A stretch of DNA of 34,921 nt from the NCBI GenBank assembly GCA_905197435.1, contig CAJJYX010000009.1, positions 1 through 34,921 on the forward strand, given 5' to 3'. The stretch comes from an uncultured Bacteroides sp. Lineage in GTDB: Bacteria > Bacteroidota > Bacteroidia > Bacteroidales > Bacteroidaceae. Positions 17,455 to 26,229 of the stretch are shown piece after piece. Position numbers and translations under genes: made by a program. The notes beneath the pieces were generated by a model that ran no database searches, was not told the origin of the DNA, and saw only the letters and a list, made by a program, of their open reading frames with translations. Each line of letters starts with the position of its first letter. The stretch's first letter is position 1.

Positions 17455-20082
17455 ATGAAAAGGAGCATACTGATTTTATTCGCATTCTTTGCTTACACTA
17501 CTGCCCAAGGGCAGACTTCAGTTTGCTTGGCAGACTTGAGGAGCGAACACCTTGACAGTCCTATAGGTATTGACAATCCCGCTCCACGCCTTTCCTGGCG
17601 GATGGAAGACAGCAGGCAGGGAGCTGTTCAGACTTCCTGGAGGGTCGTGGTAGACGAAGACTCATTGAATGTGGTCAATGGCTGTGGCGGGATGTGGGAT
17701 AGTGGAAAGAATACTTCCCGTGATTTGCTTGTGACCTATGCGGGCAAAAGACTGCAGCCTTTTACTAAATATTATTGGAAAGTAATCTGCGGTGATATGG
17801 AGCACAAGAAAACTGTCTCTCCCGTCTCCTGCTTCGAAACGGGCATGATGGGGATGCTGCATTGGCAGGGAGCTTGGATTGGCGATGGCAAGGATATTCA
17901 TCACGAGCCTGCTCCTTCTTTTCGTAAAAAGTTCACAGCCGGCAAAAAGATAAAGTCGGCGCGTGCCTACATTGCTGCTGCCGGACTGTATGAGCTTTAC
18001 ATCAATGGAGAGAGGATAGGGGATCATCGTCTTGCTCCTCTTTATACCCGCTTCGACCGCCGTAATTTGTATGTGGCTTACGATGTGACATCGCAATTGC
18101 GGAATGGAGATAACGCTGTCGGTGTACTTTTGGGTAACGGTTGGTACAATCATCAGTCCAAAGCCGTGTGGGACTTTGACCGTGCTCCCTGGCGCAACCG
18201 TCCTACCTTTTGTCTGGACTTACGCATTACTTACTCCGATGGAAGTGTGGAGACCATTCCCACCGACCTCAGTTGGCGGACATCTTCGGGTGCGATTACC
18301 TTCAACAGCATCTATACCGGCGAGCACTACGATGCACGTCTGGAACAGAAAGGCTGGAGTACTCCGGAATTTGACGACGCCAAGTGGCACGGGGTAGGTT
18401 ACCGAAGCGTTCCATCTCCCAATGTCACCGCCCAGCAGGTGCGTCCTATTCGTAACGTGGAGACTTTTCCTGCTGTCTCTTTCCGCAAGGTGGACGATAA
18501 GACATACGTCTATGATTTTGGGCAAAACATGGCCGGCGTGACCCGTATTCGTCTTTCGGGTGAACGGGGAACGGTAGTCAGGATTCAGCATGGCGAACGT
18601 TTGTATCCGGACGGTCGTCTCCACCTCTCGAACATTGATGTTTACTTCCGAGGCGATAAGGAGAAAGACCCCTTTCAGACGGATATTCTCATCTTGAGTG
18701 GCGAGGAGGACGAGTTCATGCCCCGGTTTAATTATAAGGGATTTCGTTATGTGGAGGTAGTGGCAGACAAACCCATTGAACTCGGCCAAAACAGCCTGAT
18801 CGCCTACTTCATGCACAGCGATGTGCCTGCCGTGGGAAGCTTGGAAGCTTCAGCCCCACTGATAGGAAAGCTGCTTCATGCAGCCAATTATTCTTACCTC
18901 TCCAATCTGATGGGCTATCCTACCGACTGCCCTCAGCGCGAGAAGAACGGTTGGACCGGTGACGGTCATTTCGCTATTGAGGCAGCATTCTACAACTTCG
19001 ATGGAATCACCGTTTACGAAAAGTGGTTGGCCGACCATCGTGACGAGCAGCAGCCCAACGGAGTGCTGCCTGATATTATTCCCACCGGTGGGTGGGGGTA
19101 CGGAACGGACAACGGGCTGGACTGGACCAGTACTATCGCCATCATTCCTTGGAATATCTATCTCTTTTACGGTGACAGCAAGCCATTGAGCGATTGTTAT
19201 GAGAACATAAAACGTTATGTGGACTATGTGGAGCGTACCTCGAACAATCATCTCACCACGTGGGGACGCGGTGACTGGGTACCTGTGAAGTCACACTCCA
19301 ATAAAGAGCTGACTTCTTCGGTATACTTTTATGTAGATACCAAAATACTGGCTGCTGCAGCCAGACTTTTTGGCAAGCAGGCCGATTATGAATATTATAG
19401 CATCTTGGCGGAGGATATAAAGCAAGCTGTCAATGATAAGTTTCTAAATCGCGAGACGGGTATCTATGCCGGGGGATCACAGACAGAACAGAGTGTTCCC
19501 TTACAATGGAATATTGTACCTGAAGAGCTGATAGGAAAAGTGGCAGCTAACTTGGCGCGTAAGGTGGAGGAGAGCGATTTCCACTTGGATGTGGGTGTAT
19601 TAGGAGCCAAAGCCATCTTGAATGCACTCAGCGAGAATGGCTATGCCGAAATAGCTTATAAGATAGCAGTGCAAGACACTTATCCTTCATGGGGTTGGTG
19701 GGTGGTGAATGGTGCCACTACGCTGCTCGAAAACTGGGATTTGCAGGCCACTCGTGACATATCGGATAATCACATGATGTTCGGTGAAATTGGTGCCTGG
19801 TTCTACAAAGGTTTAGGTGGGATCTTTCCCGACCCCGCGCAACCCGGTTTTCGAAACATTCTGCTTCGTCCCTATTTCATAAAGGGGTTGAAGCGGTTTG
19901 AGGCTCGCCACCGGTCGCCCTACGGTGAAATCATTTCTTGTTGGGAATGGAAAGGAAAGCGTGTACATTATGAAGTAACAATACCCGCCAATAGCACTGC
20001 CGTGCTTACACTGCCCGACAAAACTAAGGGTGTACGGGTGGTGGAGCTGACGGCAGGCAGATATGGGTTTGTAGTAAAGTGA
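17455..20082 (+). CDS. GH78 alpha-L-rhamnosidase
   Basis: An 875-residue enzyme with a Sec signal peptide (residues 1-20, ending TAQGQ), so it is secreted to the periplasm. GH78 enzymes are inverting and release terminal alpha-L-rhamnose. Domain order matches the family: N-terminal fibronectin-like domain (about 22-130, PRLSWRMED), the rhamnosidase N domain (about 140-320, YIAAAGLYELYINGERIG), a concanavalin-like domain (330-440), the (alpha/alpha)6 catalytic domain (450-800) and a C-terminal beta domain. The signature DCPQRE has Asp491 and Glu496, the candidate acid. Glu778 in MMFGEIG is the candidate base. It is co-transcribed with GH92. A rhamnosidase is not part of the classical yeast-mannan toolkit, so it hints at a rhamnose-bearing substrate. 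It ends 4 bp from the convergent lgt. Confidence 0.95.
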   Translation: MKRSILILFAFFAYTTAQGQTSVCLADLRSEHLDSPIGIDNPAPRLSWRMEDSRQGAVQTSWRVVVDEDSLNVVNGCGGMWDSGKNTSRDLLVTYAGKRLQPFTKYYWKVICGDMEHKKTVSPVSCFETGMMGMLHWQGAWIGDGKDIHHEPAPSFRKKFTAGKKIKSARAYIAAAGLYELYINGERIGDHRLAPLYTRFDRRNLYVAYDVTSQLRNGDNAVGVLLGNGWYNHQSKAVWDFDRAPWRNRPTFCLDLRITYSDGSVETIPTDLSWRTSSGAITFNSIYTGEHYDARLEQKGWSTPEFDDAKWHGVGYRSVPSPNVTAQQVRPIRNVETFPAVSFRKVDDKTYVYDFGQNMAGVTRIRLSGERGTVVRIQHGERLYPDGRLHLSNIDVYFRGDKEKDPFQTDILILSGEEDEFMPRFNYKGFRYVEVVADKPIELGQNSLIAYFMHSDVPAVGSLEASAPLIGKLLHAANYSYLSNLMGYPTDCPQREKNGWTGDGHFAIEAAFYNFDGITVYEKWLADHRDEQQPNGVLPDIIPTGGWGYGTDNGLDWTSTIAIIPWNIYLFYGDSKPLSDCYENIKRYVDYVERTSNNHLTTWGRGDWVPVKSHSNKELTSSVYFYVDTKILAAAARLFGKQADYEYYSILAEDIKQAVNDKFLNRETGIYAGGSQTEQSVPLQWNIVPEELIGKVAANLARKVEESDFHLDVGVLGAKAILNALSENGYAEIAYKIAVQDTYPSWGWWVVNGATTLLENWDLQATRDISDNHMMFGEIGAWFYKGLGGIFPDPAQPGFRNILLRPYFIKGLKRFEARHRSPYGEIISCWEWKGKRVHYEVTIPANSTAVLTLPDKTKGVRVVELTAGRYGFVVK

Positions 20083-20086
20083 TTTC

Positions 20087-20989
20087 TTATTCGGAAGCTT
20101 TCCTCCCATAAAAGCACATGAAGTATATCCCGATAATCACGAATGGGATGCTGAGCCATTGGCCCATGTTCAGTGTCATGCTGTCTTCAAAGTTCACCTG
20201 GTTTTCTTTCAGGAACTCGATGAAGAAGCGGAACACGAAGATTTCCGTCAGGCAGAGGCCGAAGAAGAAGCCGCGGTGATAGGGTAGGGAGGCTTCGGCC
20301 TGCACGGCGGTTGATTTTCTTCGGGTAGTGCTGAAGTCTGTTTCAAGCTTGACTTCTTGCTTCTTCTGTCCGCGTTTGTAGAGCCAGATCATTCCCAGGA
20401 AGAAGATAAAGTAGGCGATGGCTTCGTAAAGTTGTGCCGGGTGGCGGGGCAGCATGTCTTCCCGTTCGAAGATGAATGCCCAGGGCACGTCGGTCGGTTT
20501 GCCGATGATTTCGGAGTTCATCAGGTTGGCAAGGCGGATGCAGCAGGCGGTGATAGGAGTGGCAACGGCTATCATGTCGAGCACGTCCATGTAGTGCATC
20601 TTCGTTTTGCGGCAGTACATCCAGAGGGCGATAATCAGGCCCAGCGTGCCGCCGTGGCTGGCAAGGCCGGTGTAACCGGTCATCTTCCATCCCGCGGCGG
20701 TCTGCTTGATTGGGAGAATCATCTCGACGAAATGGTCCTGGTAGTAAGCCCAGTCATAGAATATGCAGTGACCCAGGCGTGCGCCTATCAGTATGCCAAA
20801 GAAGCAATAGAAGAAGAGGGGTTCGAATTTCTTCTCGTCTATTCTGCGGTCGCGATATTGGCGTTGTACGATGAGGTAGGCAAAAGCAAGCCCGATAACC
20901 CATAACAGGCCGTAGTAGCGGATGGATATGCCGAAGAATTTGAACAGTTCGGGGTCGGGGTTCCAGTTGATGGTGAGTAGTGATAGCAT
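20087..20989 (-). CDS. lgt: Prolipoprotein diacylglyceryl transferase Lgt
   Basis: Lgt moves diacylglycerol from phosphatidylglycerol to the lipobox cysteine of prolipoproteins, the first step of lipoprotein maturation in the inner membrane. The 300-residue protein has about seven hydrophobic segments. The conserved ASHGG motif holds His112 and the Lgt signature [12 protein letters not shown] holds Arg152. The motif [14 protein letters not shown] also fits the family. It converges on GH78 with a 4-bp gap and no terminator in between, so each message probably runs into the other gene. A good promoter box lies upstream at 21033-21040. It is a core gene; the many SusD/GH lipoproteins of the PUL depend on this activity. 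Confidence 0.97.
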   Translation of the reverse strand: MLSLLTINWNPDPELFKFFGISIRYYGLLWVIGLAFAYLIVQRQYRDRRIDEKKFEPLFFYCFFGILIGARLGHCIFYDWAYYQDHFVEMILPIKQTAAGWKMTGYTGLASHGGTLGLIIALWMYCRKTKMHYMDVLDMIAVATPITACCIRLANLMNSEIIGKPTDVPWAFIFEREDMLPRHPAQLYEAIAYFIFFLGMIWLYKRGQKKQEVKLETDFSTTRRKSTAVQAEASLPYHRGFFFGLCLTEIFVFRFFIEFLKENQVNFEDSMTLNMGQWLSIPFVIIGIYFMCFYGRKASE

Positions 20990-21032
20990 GGTTATGAAGA
21001 ATTAAATTACTGAATTATGCGGTTGTTCTGGA

Positions 21033-21040
21033 CAAAGGTA
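21033..21040 (-). promoter_or_regulatory. -7 promoter box of lgt
   Basis: TACCTTTG on the minus strand fits TAnnTTTG, 43 bp before the lgt ATG. The -33 region is weak. Confidence 0.55.
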
Positions 21041-21075
21041 TGAAAATATCTTATTGGGTGATTCTTTGTGGCGGT

Positions 21076-21996
21076 TTATTTGAATTTCTCCGCCACCATC
21101 CTATACGTCGGTACTTCGATTCCTTGTTCTTCGGCAGCTGTAATCATATCGAACAGCAATCCTTGTACTTCGCTCTGATGTCCTTTTGCCATGTCTTTCT
21201 GCATGGAAGCGGTGCTTTCGGGGGCGAGTTTGTCTATTACTTTGAGGTTATACTCTACTATATCTTCCTTGAATTCGATACCCAGCTTCTTGCCCAGAGC
21301 CGCGCTTTCTTGTGACAGTCCGATAAAGGTGTCGCGTACCTTACCCGGTTTCTGCACTTCGCCCATGGGCACGTCATAATAGGCTCCGGTGACAGCCATG
21401 GCAGAGATGAACGACCATTTGACGAATGTATCCCGGTTGATGTCATCGGATATTTCGGCTTTGATACCGCTTTCCTGCAAGTCGCGTTGTACGGTTTCCA
21501 ATGTTTCACGGGAAACAATCGTGTTCCGATGTGCTCCGTAGACAAGCCGGAAAATCTTTCCCATCTGTGTGATTTCTCCCTTGCCTGACACGAAGCCTAC
21601 GATATAGATGCAGCCGTCGAGTACCGTGACACCGGGAACCAGCCGCTGGATGCGGGGGCCTGTTCCGTAGACATTCAGAATAGGGATGACTACCGTACGT
21701 TCGTGTGAGGCACGTTTAATCAACTCCGTAATGGAATCTACGGAATAGCCTTTGACGCAGACGAAGATGACATCTGCTTTGCCTTGAAATTCTTCCGCAG
21801 TATAGGCTTTCACTCTCAGAGAGTGTTCGCCTTTCAAGTCGGAATGCAGTTGCAATCCGTTTTCGCGTATGGCGGCAAGATGTTCGCCACGCGCGATGCA
21901 GGTGACGTCTTTGCCGGATAATGCGAGAAAGGCGGCGATGCTTCCGCCTACGCCGCCGGTACCTGCTATGAGGTATTTCAGTTTATTGTTTGCCAT
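21076..21996 (-). CDS. panE: 2-dehydropantoate 2-reductase (PanE/ApbA family)
   Basis: An NADPH-dependent reductase that makes pantoate from ketopantoate in the pantothenate/CoA pathway. The frame could start at 22071, but the ATG at 21996 (MANNKLKYLIAGTGGVGGS, 306 residues) is chosen because the extension overlaps the upstream gene and precedes the Rossmann fold. The nucleotide-binding motif GTGGVGG is at residues 10-16. The conserved lysine of the PanE fold appears as Lys193 in TFVKWSFISAMAVTG, followed by a helical C-terminal substrate domain. It starts 19 bp after the stop of the upstream gene (22016-22822), so the two are probably one operon. Relatives in this superfamily sometimes act on other 2-keto acids, so the exact substrate is less certain than the family. 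Confidence 0.88.
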   Translation of the reverse strand: MANNKLKYLIAGTGGVGGSIAAFLALSGKDVTCIARGEHLAAIRENGLQLHSDLKGEHSLRVKAYTAEEFQGKADVIFVCVKGYSVDSITELIKRASHERTVVIPILNVYGTGPRIQRLVPGVTVLDGCIYIVGFVSGKGEITQMGKIFRLVYGAHRNTIVSRETLETVQRDLQESGIKAEISDDINRDTFVKWSFISAMAVTGAYYDVPMGEVQKPGKVRDTFIGLSQESAALGKKLGIEFKEDIVEYNLKVIDKLAPESTASMQKDMAKGHQSEVQGLLFDMITAAEEQGIEVPTYRMVAEKFK

Positions 21997-22015
21997 TTGT
22001 GATGTATGGTTAATG

Positions 22016-22822
22016 TTATTGAACGTAGTTCTCCTTTTCCATATAGTAAAGCCCTTCACCCCGATCACCATTCTCCATGTCTTCCAGTTCTACTTTAAAG
22101 ATGTGGTAGGGGAGGTCTTGTTGGGGATTTTTGGGTCTGTCCACCGTCAGCAGGTAGGCATTGCCATATTCGTTGGCGTTGAAGTATTCTTTCACTTCTT
22201 GCTTCATCAAGATGGGGACTTCCTTGCCGTCTATCCAAATGGTGGCTTTCAGCTTGTCGATAGGGGGAGCCAGCAGGCTGGCTTGTGCTTGTTTGCTAAT
22301 GGCTGATTGCTCGATGTTGCTTAGGTTTTCACCGTGTATAGCCTCTTTTTCCCTCTCTTTTTGCCATTGCAGGAAGCGTGTCAGGCTCATGGGGCGGACG
22401 TATATCTGATAGGTGGGCATACCACCGGGAATTTGGAAGAGGCGCAAGCCGTATACTTCCATGCGGTGGTACCGGATGTCAAGCGTGGTGTCGCGGTCGG
22501 CAATGAAATCCCATGCCCAGACCTCCAGTCGCAAGTCTGATTCCTGCAATCCGGGCTTTGCCGTGTGTGGATAGGTTGCCATGTTGATGGCCCCTACGCT
22601 TTGATATTTTCCTTTCGGGATGCGTGCAGAGTAGTATCCGGCTTTATCGGTGACGGCTTGTGCGATGTCATTGAAAGAGGGGTCTTGCCACCATATCGAA
22701 ACGCTGTCTATCGGCTGTCCGTTGTAGTCTGTCACCCGTCCGCGGATGGTTACCGAGTCTTGTTGTTGTGCGTATATGGCGGTGCAGAAGAATAGAAGGA
22801 AAAGGGAGATGATTTGCTTCAT
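22016..22822 (-). CDS. Secreted protein of unknown function with a carboxypeptidase-regulatory-like domain
   Basis: The start is set at 22822 (MKQIISLFLLFFCTAIYA, 268 residues) because it gives a clean Sec signal peptide; the longer frame to 22954 lacks one. Residues about 24-100 form a carboxypeptidase-regulatory-like beta-sandwich (VTIRGRVTDYNGQPIDSVSIWW and GYYSARIPKGKY). The remainder, with paired WAWDF and RMEVYGLRLF segments and a TIWIDGKEV motif, is not a family I recognise. It looks like a periplasmic or outer-membrane-associated Bacteroidetes protein. It precedes panE by 19 bp and follows ychF by 131 bp on the same strand. No TAnnTTTG box is visible just upstream, so it may be transcribed from ychF. 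Function unknown. Confidence 0.78.
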   Translation of the reverse strand: MKQIISLFLLFFCTAIYAQQQDSVTIRGRVTDYNGQPIDSVSIWWQDPSFNDIAQAVTDKAGYYSARIPKGKYQSVGAINMATYPHTAKPGLQESDLRLEVWAWDFIADRDTTLDIRYHRMEVYGLRLFQIPGGMPTYQIYVRPMSLTRFLQWQKEREKEAIHGENLSNIEQSAISKQAQASLLAPPIDKLKATIWIDGKEVPILMKQEVKEYFNANEYGNAYLLTVDRPKNPQQDLPYHIFKVELEDMENGDRGEGLYYMEKENYVQ

Positions 22823-22953
22823 AATTATTATTGTTTGATGGTTTCTGTCGAGATTCCCTCGATAAGTCCTTTCGGAGAGAAATGGAGCTTTGAAAAAGCG
22901 GACCATTTCTTTCCAAGGTCTTTCAGGGAAGCACCGATATGAAATGAATACCA

Positions 22954-24057
22954 TTACACATTAAATCTGAAGTGCATGATGTCTCCGTCCTGCACCACAT
23001 ACTCCTTGCCTTCCACGCCCAGTTTTCCGGCTTCGCGAACGGCGGCTTCACTGCCATACTTGATATAATCCTCGTACTTGATGACCTCTGCCCGGATGAA
23101 CCCCTTCTCGAAGTCCGTGTGGATGACACCGGCGCATTGCGGTGCCTTCCATCCCTTGCGATAGGTCCATGCTTTTACTTCCATCTCTCCGGCAGTGATG
23201 AAAGTTTCGAGGTTTAACAAGCTGTAAATAGCCTTAATCAGACGGTTGCAGCCACTTTCCTTCAGTCCCAGGTCTTCGAGAAACATCTGTTTCTCCTCGT
23301 ATGTCTCCAGTTCGGCGATGTCGGCTTCGGTCTGTGCGGAGATGATGATGAGTTCGGCATCTTCGCCTTTGATGGCTTCGCGCACCTGCTCTACATACTG
23401 GTTGCCGGAAGCGGCGCTGGTGTCATCCACGTTGCAGACATACAGTACGGGCTTGGTTGTGAGCAGGAACATCTGTTTGGCACATTGTTCCTCGTCATCG
23501 TTCTGCGGGACGACGGTACGGGCGCTTAGCCCTTGTTCCAGTGCCTCCTTATAGCGCAGCAGGAGTTCGTATTCTATCTTCGCAGCTTTGTCACCGCCCA
23601 CTTTGGCTATCTTCTCCACACGCTTGATGCGGTTTTCCACTGTATCAAGGTCTTTCAGTTGCAGTTCGGTGTCGATGATTTCCTTGTCGCGTACGGGGTT
23701 CACCGAGCCGTCCACATGGACGATGTTGCCGTTATCGAAGCAGCGCAACACGTGGATGATAGCGTCACATTCGCGGATGTTGCCCAGAAACTGGTTGCCG
23801 AGTCCCTCGCCTTTGCTGGCACCTTTCACCAGTCCGGCAATGTCGACAATGTCACATACGGCGGGTACGATGCGTCCCGGATGAACCAGTTCGGCGAGTT
23901 TCGTCAGTCGTTCGTCGGGCACGGACACTTGCCCCATTTGGGCATCGATTGTACAGAACGGGAAGTTTGCAGCTTGTGCCTTTGCGCTGCTCAAGCAGTT
24001 GAAAAGAGTGGATTTCCCCACGTTGGGAAGGCCCACAATACCAGCTTTTAATGCCAT
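22954..24057 (-). CDS. ychF: Redox-regulated ATPase YchF (Obg-family)
   Basis: A cytoplasmic P-loop NTPase of the Obg superfamily that prefers ATP and binds ribosomes; it is implicated in stress responses and translation control. The 367-residue length is normal. The P-loop GLPNVGKST is at residues 9-17. It is followed by the YchF-specific NFPFCTIDAQMG switch I region, DIAGLVKGASKGEGLGNQF, and a coiled-coil insert (about 130-200). The C-terminal TGS domain carries WTYRKGWKAPQCAGVIHTDFEKGFIRAEV. It is divergent from GH43, with its own promoter box at 24100-24107. The ATG at 24057 is the only sensible start. Confidence 0.98.
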   Translation of the reverse strand: MALKAGIVGLPNVGKSTLFNCLSSAKAQAANFPFCTIDAQMGQVSVPDERLTKLAELVHPGRIVPAVCDIVDIAGLVKGASKGEGLGNQFLGNIRECDAIIHVLRCFDNGNIVHVDGSVNPVRDKEIIDTELQLKDLDTVENRIKRVEKIAKVGGDKAAKIEYELLLRYKEALEQGLSARTVVPQNDDEEQCAKQMFLLTTKPVLYVCNVDDTSAASGNQYVEQVREAIKGEDAELIIISAQTEADIAELETYEEKQMFLEDLGLKESGCNRLIKAIYSLLNLETFITAGEMEVKAWTYRKGWKAPQCAGVIHTDFEKGFIRAEVIKYEDYIKYGSEAAVREAGKLGVEGKEYVVQDGDIMHFRFNV

Positions 24058-24099
24058 AGTGTTATCTTGTTTTTTAGTTATTGTTCAGTTAATTGGATG

Positions 24100-24107
24100 C
24101 AAAGATA
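24100..24107 (-). promoter_or_regulatory. -7 promoter box of ychF
   Basis: TATCTTTG on the minus strand is an exact TAnnTTTG match, 42 bp before the ychF ATG. Confidence 0.6.
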
Positions 24108-24321
24108 ATGCAAACTGAGAGCAGAATAAAATGAACTTGTTCATTTTTTGTGCCACAATACTGCTTATCTTCGCTTTTATGGTAAATATAATGCTTAACG
24201 GGTAAACTTCTCGAAGGGCAGCAGACTTTTGCATGAACCGATGGTCGTGCTTTTCGGGGGGATGAATGGCATCGAATGTGTTAATTTGCATCAAAGGAAT
24301 CGAGGGCTATACTATAATTGC

Positions 24322-24329
24322 TAACTTTG
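24322..24329 (+). promoter_or_regulatory. -7 promoter box of the GH43 gene
   Basis: TAACTTTG matches TAnnTTTG and lies 41 bp before the GH43 ATG, so GH43 has its own promoter. The -33 box is weak. Confidence 0.55.
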
Positions 24330-24370
24330 TCATAACTATACTTTTATGCCATTGATAAACTAATACGATC

Positions 24371-25987
24371 ATGAAAAGCCGAACAAGAAAAGTCCTGATG
24401 ATTTTGTCATGCCTTATCAGCATCTCTTTTACTACATTTGCACAGAATCCTTATCTGCCGCTTTGGGAGTTTATCCCTGATGGTGAGCCCTATGTGTTTG
24501 AGGACCCTGACTGCCCCGGCAAGTACCGTCTTTATATTTATGGTTCGCACGATAATCTCAAATGGATGTATTGCGGGCGTGACCAGGTGGTGTGGTCGGC
24601 ACCCATAGAAGACTTGACCCGTTGGAGATATGACGGCGTGATATTTAAAATCAATGAGTCGCCCGAACTTTATAAGCTTAATCCTGACGGGACCGACGAC
24701 GTGCTTTTTGCTCCCGACGTGACGATGACTACCGATGCAGACGGTAAGAAAACCTATTACCTCTTTCCGAATAACCAAGGTGGCGGACGCAATTCGATGA
24801 TTGCCAAAAGTGATCGCCCTGACGGTCCGTTTACGGTATGCAACTGGAATAAGGAGCGTCCTCGCGAAACTTTCGGCTGTTTGGGGTTCGACCCTGCTGT
24901 TTTTGTCGATGATGACGGACGTGTGTATGGTTATTGGGGATTTGGCATTTCGAACGGCGCAGAGCTGGACCCTGCTACCATGTGCACTGTAAAGCCGGGT
25001 ACCGAGGTCGTGGAGAATATGATTTCAGGCTATCGGCAGGAAGGTATATTCCGTTTTTTCGAGGCATCTTCTATCCGCAAGGTTGATGATAAATATGTAT
25101 TTATCTATAGCCGCACTACTGTTGAGGGTGAAGATGGCTTGCCGAATGCCAGTAACTATACGCTCGCCTATGCTTATAGTGAGCATCCTTTAGGACCGTG
25201 GACCTACGGTGGAACAATCATTGATGCCAGGGCGCGTGAGTATGATGAAGAAGGAAATGTGATAGCTTCGGCCATGCCCGGTGGGAATACACATGGCAGT
25301 ATCTGTAAGATAGGCGGGCAATGGTATGTGTTCTATCATCGTCAGATAGGCACCGATTGCTATGCACGCCAGGCTATGGTATCGGCCATTGATGTGAAGG
25401 TGGAAAAAGGAAAAGGCGGGAAGGTCATGATTTCACGCGGGGAATTCAATTCCGAAGGTTTTCTTCTTGAAGGGCTCAATCCTATGAAGCGCATCTCAGC
25501 CGGGCTGGCTTGTTGGCACACCAATCCGGGAGGAATCAAAGAGGTATATCCTCATTATGTCTATACGGGGTCTTACATCCGGCCTGTGTATCGGGATAAT
25601 AATCCATACGCCGGCGACAACAGCCACAAAGTACCGTTTGCTCCTGTGGTGAATAATACCAGCGGTTCGATTGTAGGATATAAATATCTGAATATGAATG
25701 CCGTTCCACGGGATAAGTCCTTACAGATGCTGCTAAGACTGAAGGCAGAAGATACCGATGGCTGTATTCACATTATGCTGGGCAGTCCTTGGGCTACAAA
25801 GGGTGGCGTTGAGATAGGACTTGTGGATGTGAAGGCCGGCAGTACTTGCAGGGAGTTCTATGCTCCGCTTTCTATCCCGACAAAGCTGCATAAAGGGAAA
25901 CAGCCGCTCTTCTTTGTCTTTGAATCAGAGACTGAAGGTAAGTCTGTTTGTGAGTTTTATGATTTTAGAATGGAGGCAGCCCATTAG
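24371..25987 (+). CDS. GH43-family glycosidase with C-terminal carbohydrate-binding-like domain
   Basis: A 538-residue secreted enzyme (Sec signal, residues 1-25, ending TTFAQ). GH43 enzymes are inverting, five-bladed beta-propellers acting mostly on arabinose- or xylose-containing glycans. The three catalytic acids fit: Asp45 in FEDPD (base), Asp174 in FDPAVF (pKa modulator) and Glu231 in FFEASS (acid). The propeller runs to about residue 380. The C-terminal 130 residues (from about GSYIRPVY) resemble a CBM6-type beta-sandwich, with MLGSPWATKGGVEIGLVDV. I cannot assign a subfamily or substrate. It stands alone, without SusC/SusD or a regulator, and faces the truncated HD-domain gene with a 21-bp gap. 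That suggests it arrived by replacement at this site. Confidence 0.88.
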   Translation: MKSRTRKVLMILSCLISISFTTFAQNPYLPLWEFIPDGEPYVFEDPDCPGKYRLYIYGSHDNLKWMYCGRDQVVWSAPIEDLTRWRYDGVIFKINESPELYKLNPDGTDDVLFAPDVTMTTDADGKKTYYLFPNNQGGGRNSMIAKSDRPDGPFTVCNWNKERPRETFGCLGFDPAVFVDDDGRVYGYWGFGISNGAELDPATMCTVKPGTEVVENMISGYRQEGIFRFFEASSIRKVDDKYVFIYSRTTVEGEDGLPNASNYTLAYAYSEHPLGPWTYGGTIIDARAREYDEEGNVIASAMPGGNTHGSICKIGGQWYVFYHRQIGTDCYARQAMVSAIDVKVEKGKGGKVMISRGEFNSEGFLLEGLNPMKRISAGLACWHTNPGGIKEVYPHYVYTGSYIRPVYRDNNPYAGDNSHKVPFAPVVNNTSGSIVGYKYLNMNAVPRDKSLQMLLRLKAEDTDGCIHIMLGSPWATKGGVEIGLVDVKAGSTCREFYAPLSIPTKLHKGKQPLFFVFESETEGKSVCEFYDFRMEAAH

Positions 25988-26008
25988 TACTCAGGAATAG
26001 AGCAACAG

Positions 26009-26158
26009 TTATTTGTCCGCTTCGGGATATTGTCGGGCAAGGGCAAGGCTTTCTTCGATGACGGTACGAACGTGGGAGAGGTTGTGTGCCTTGTCAAAGT
26101 CCTTGTACCGGGGGATGATTTCTGTTTCGATGTAGGTGATGAGGGTCTCGGGTATCAT
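26009..26158 (-). pseudogene. Remnant of an HD-domain phosphohydrolase gene (5' end only)
   Basis: On the minus strand an ATG at 26158 opens 49 codons ending in TAA at 26009-26011. The peptide starts MIPETLITYIETEIIPRY and continues DFDKAHNLSHVRTVIEESL. This resembles the N-terminal helices of small HD-domain hydrolases of Bacteroides, in which FDxAH and HV precede the metal-binding AYHD motif. The HD dyad and everything after it are missing, and GH43 coding sequence begins 21 bp beyond the stop. A full-length family member would be about 160-190 residues. I read it as a gene truncated when GH43 replaced its 3' end. A functional micro-protein is possible but unlikely. Confidence 0.6.
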
Positions 26159-26188
26159 ACTGCATTTCTTTTAGGATGCGAAGATATG

Positions 26189-26229
26189 ATAAAAGAGCCG
26201 GAATGATTCGCACATTCCGACTCTTTTAT
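26189..26229 (-). terminator. Intrinsic terminator of the DUF3836-like gene
   Basis: Arms 26189-26205 and 26213-26229 pair at 16 of 17 positions around a 7-nt loop. AT-rich ends (AAAAGAG with CTCTTTT) make it potentially active in both directions. It lies 60 bp past the stop of the minus-strand gene at 26290. Confidence 0.8.

Larger units (their letters stand above)
24058..24370. other. 313-bp divergent intergenic region between ychF and GH43
   Basis: No gene is seen. It holds the ychF and GH43 promoter boxes and a 9-bp perfect inverted repeat (AAAATGAAC, TT, GTTCATTTT at 24128-24147), which may be an operator. The rest shows no structure I can interpret. Confidence 0.6.

Noticed and set aside
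21997..22071. N-terminal extension of the PanE-like protein to 22071
   Set aside because: It overlaps the upstream gene and precedes the Rossmann motif with residues unlike the family.
22823..22954. N-terminal extension of the unknown secreted protein to 22954
   Set aside because: The longer form buries the signal peptide; the start at 22822 restores it.
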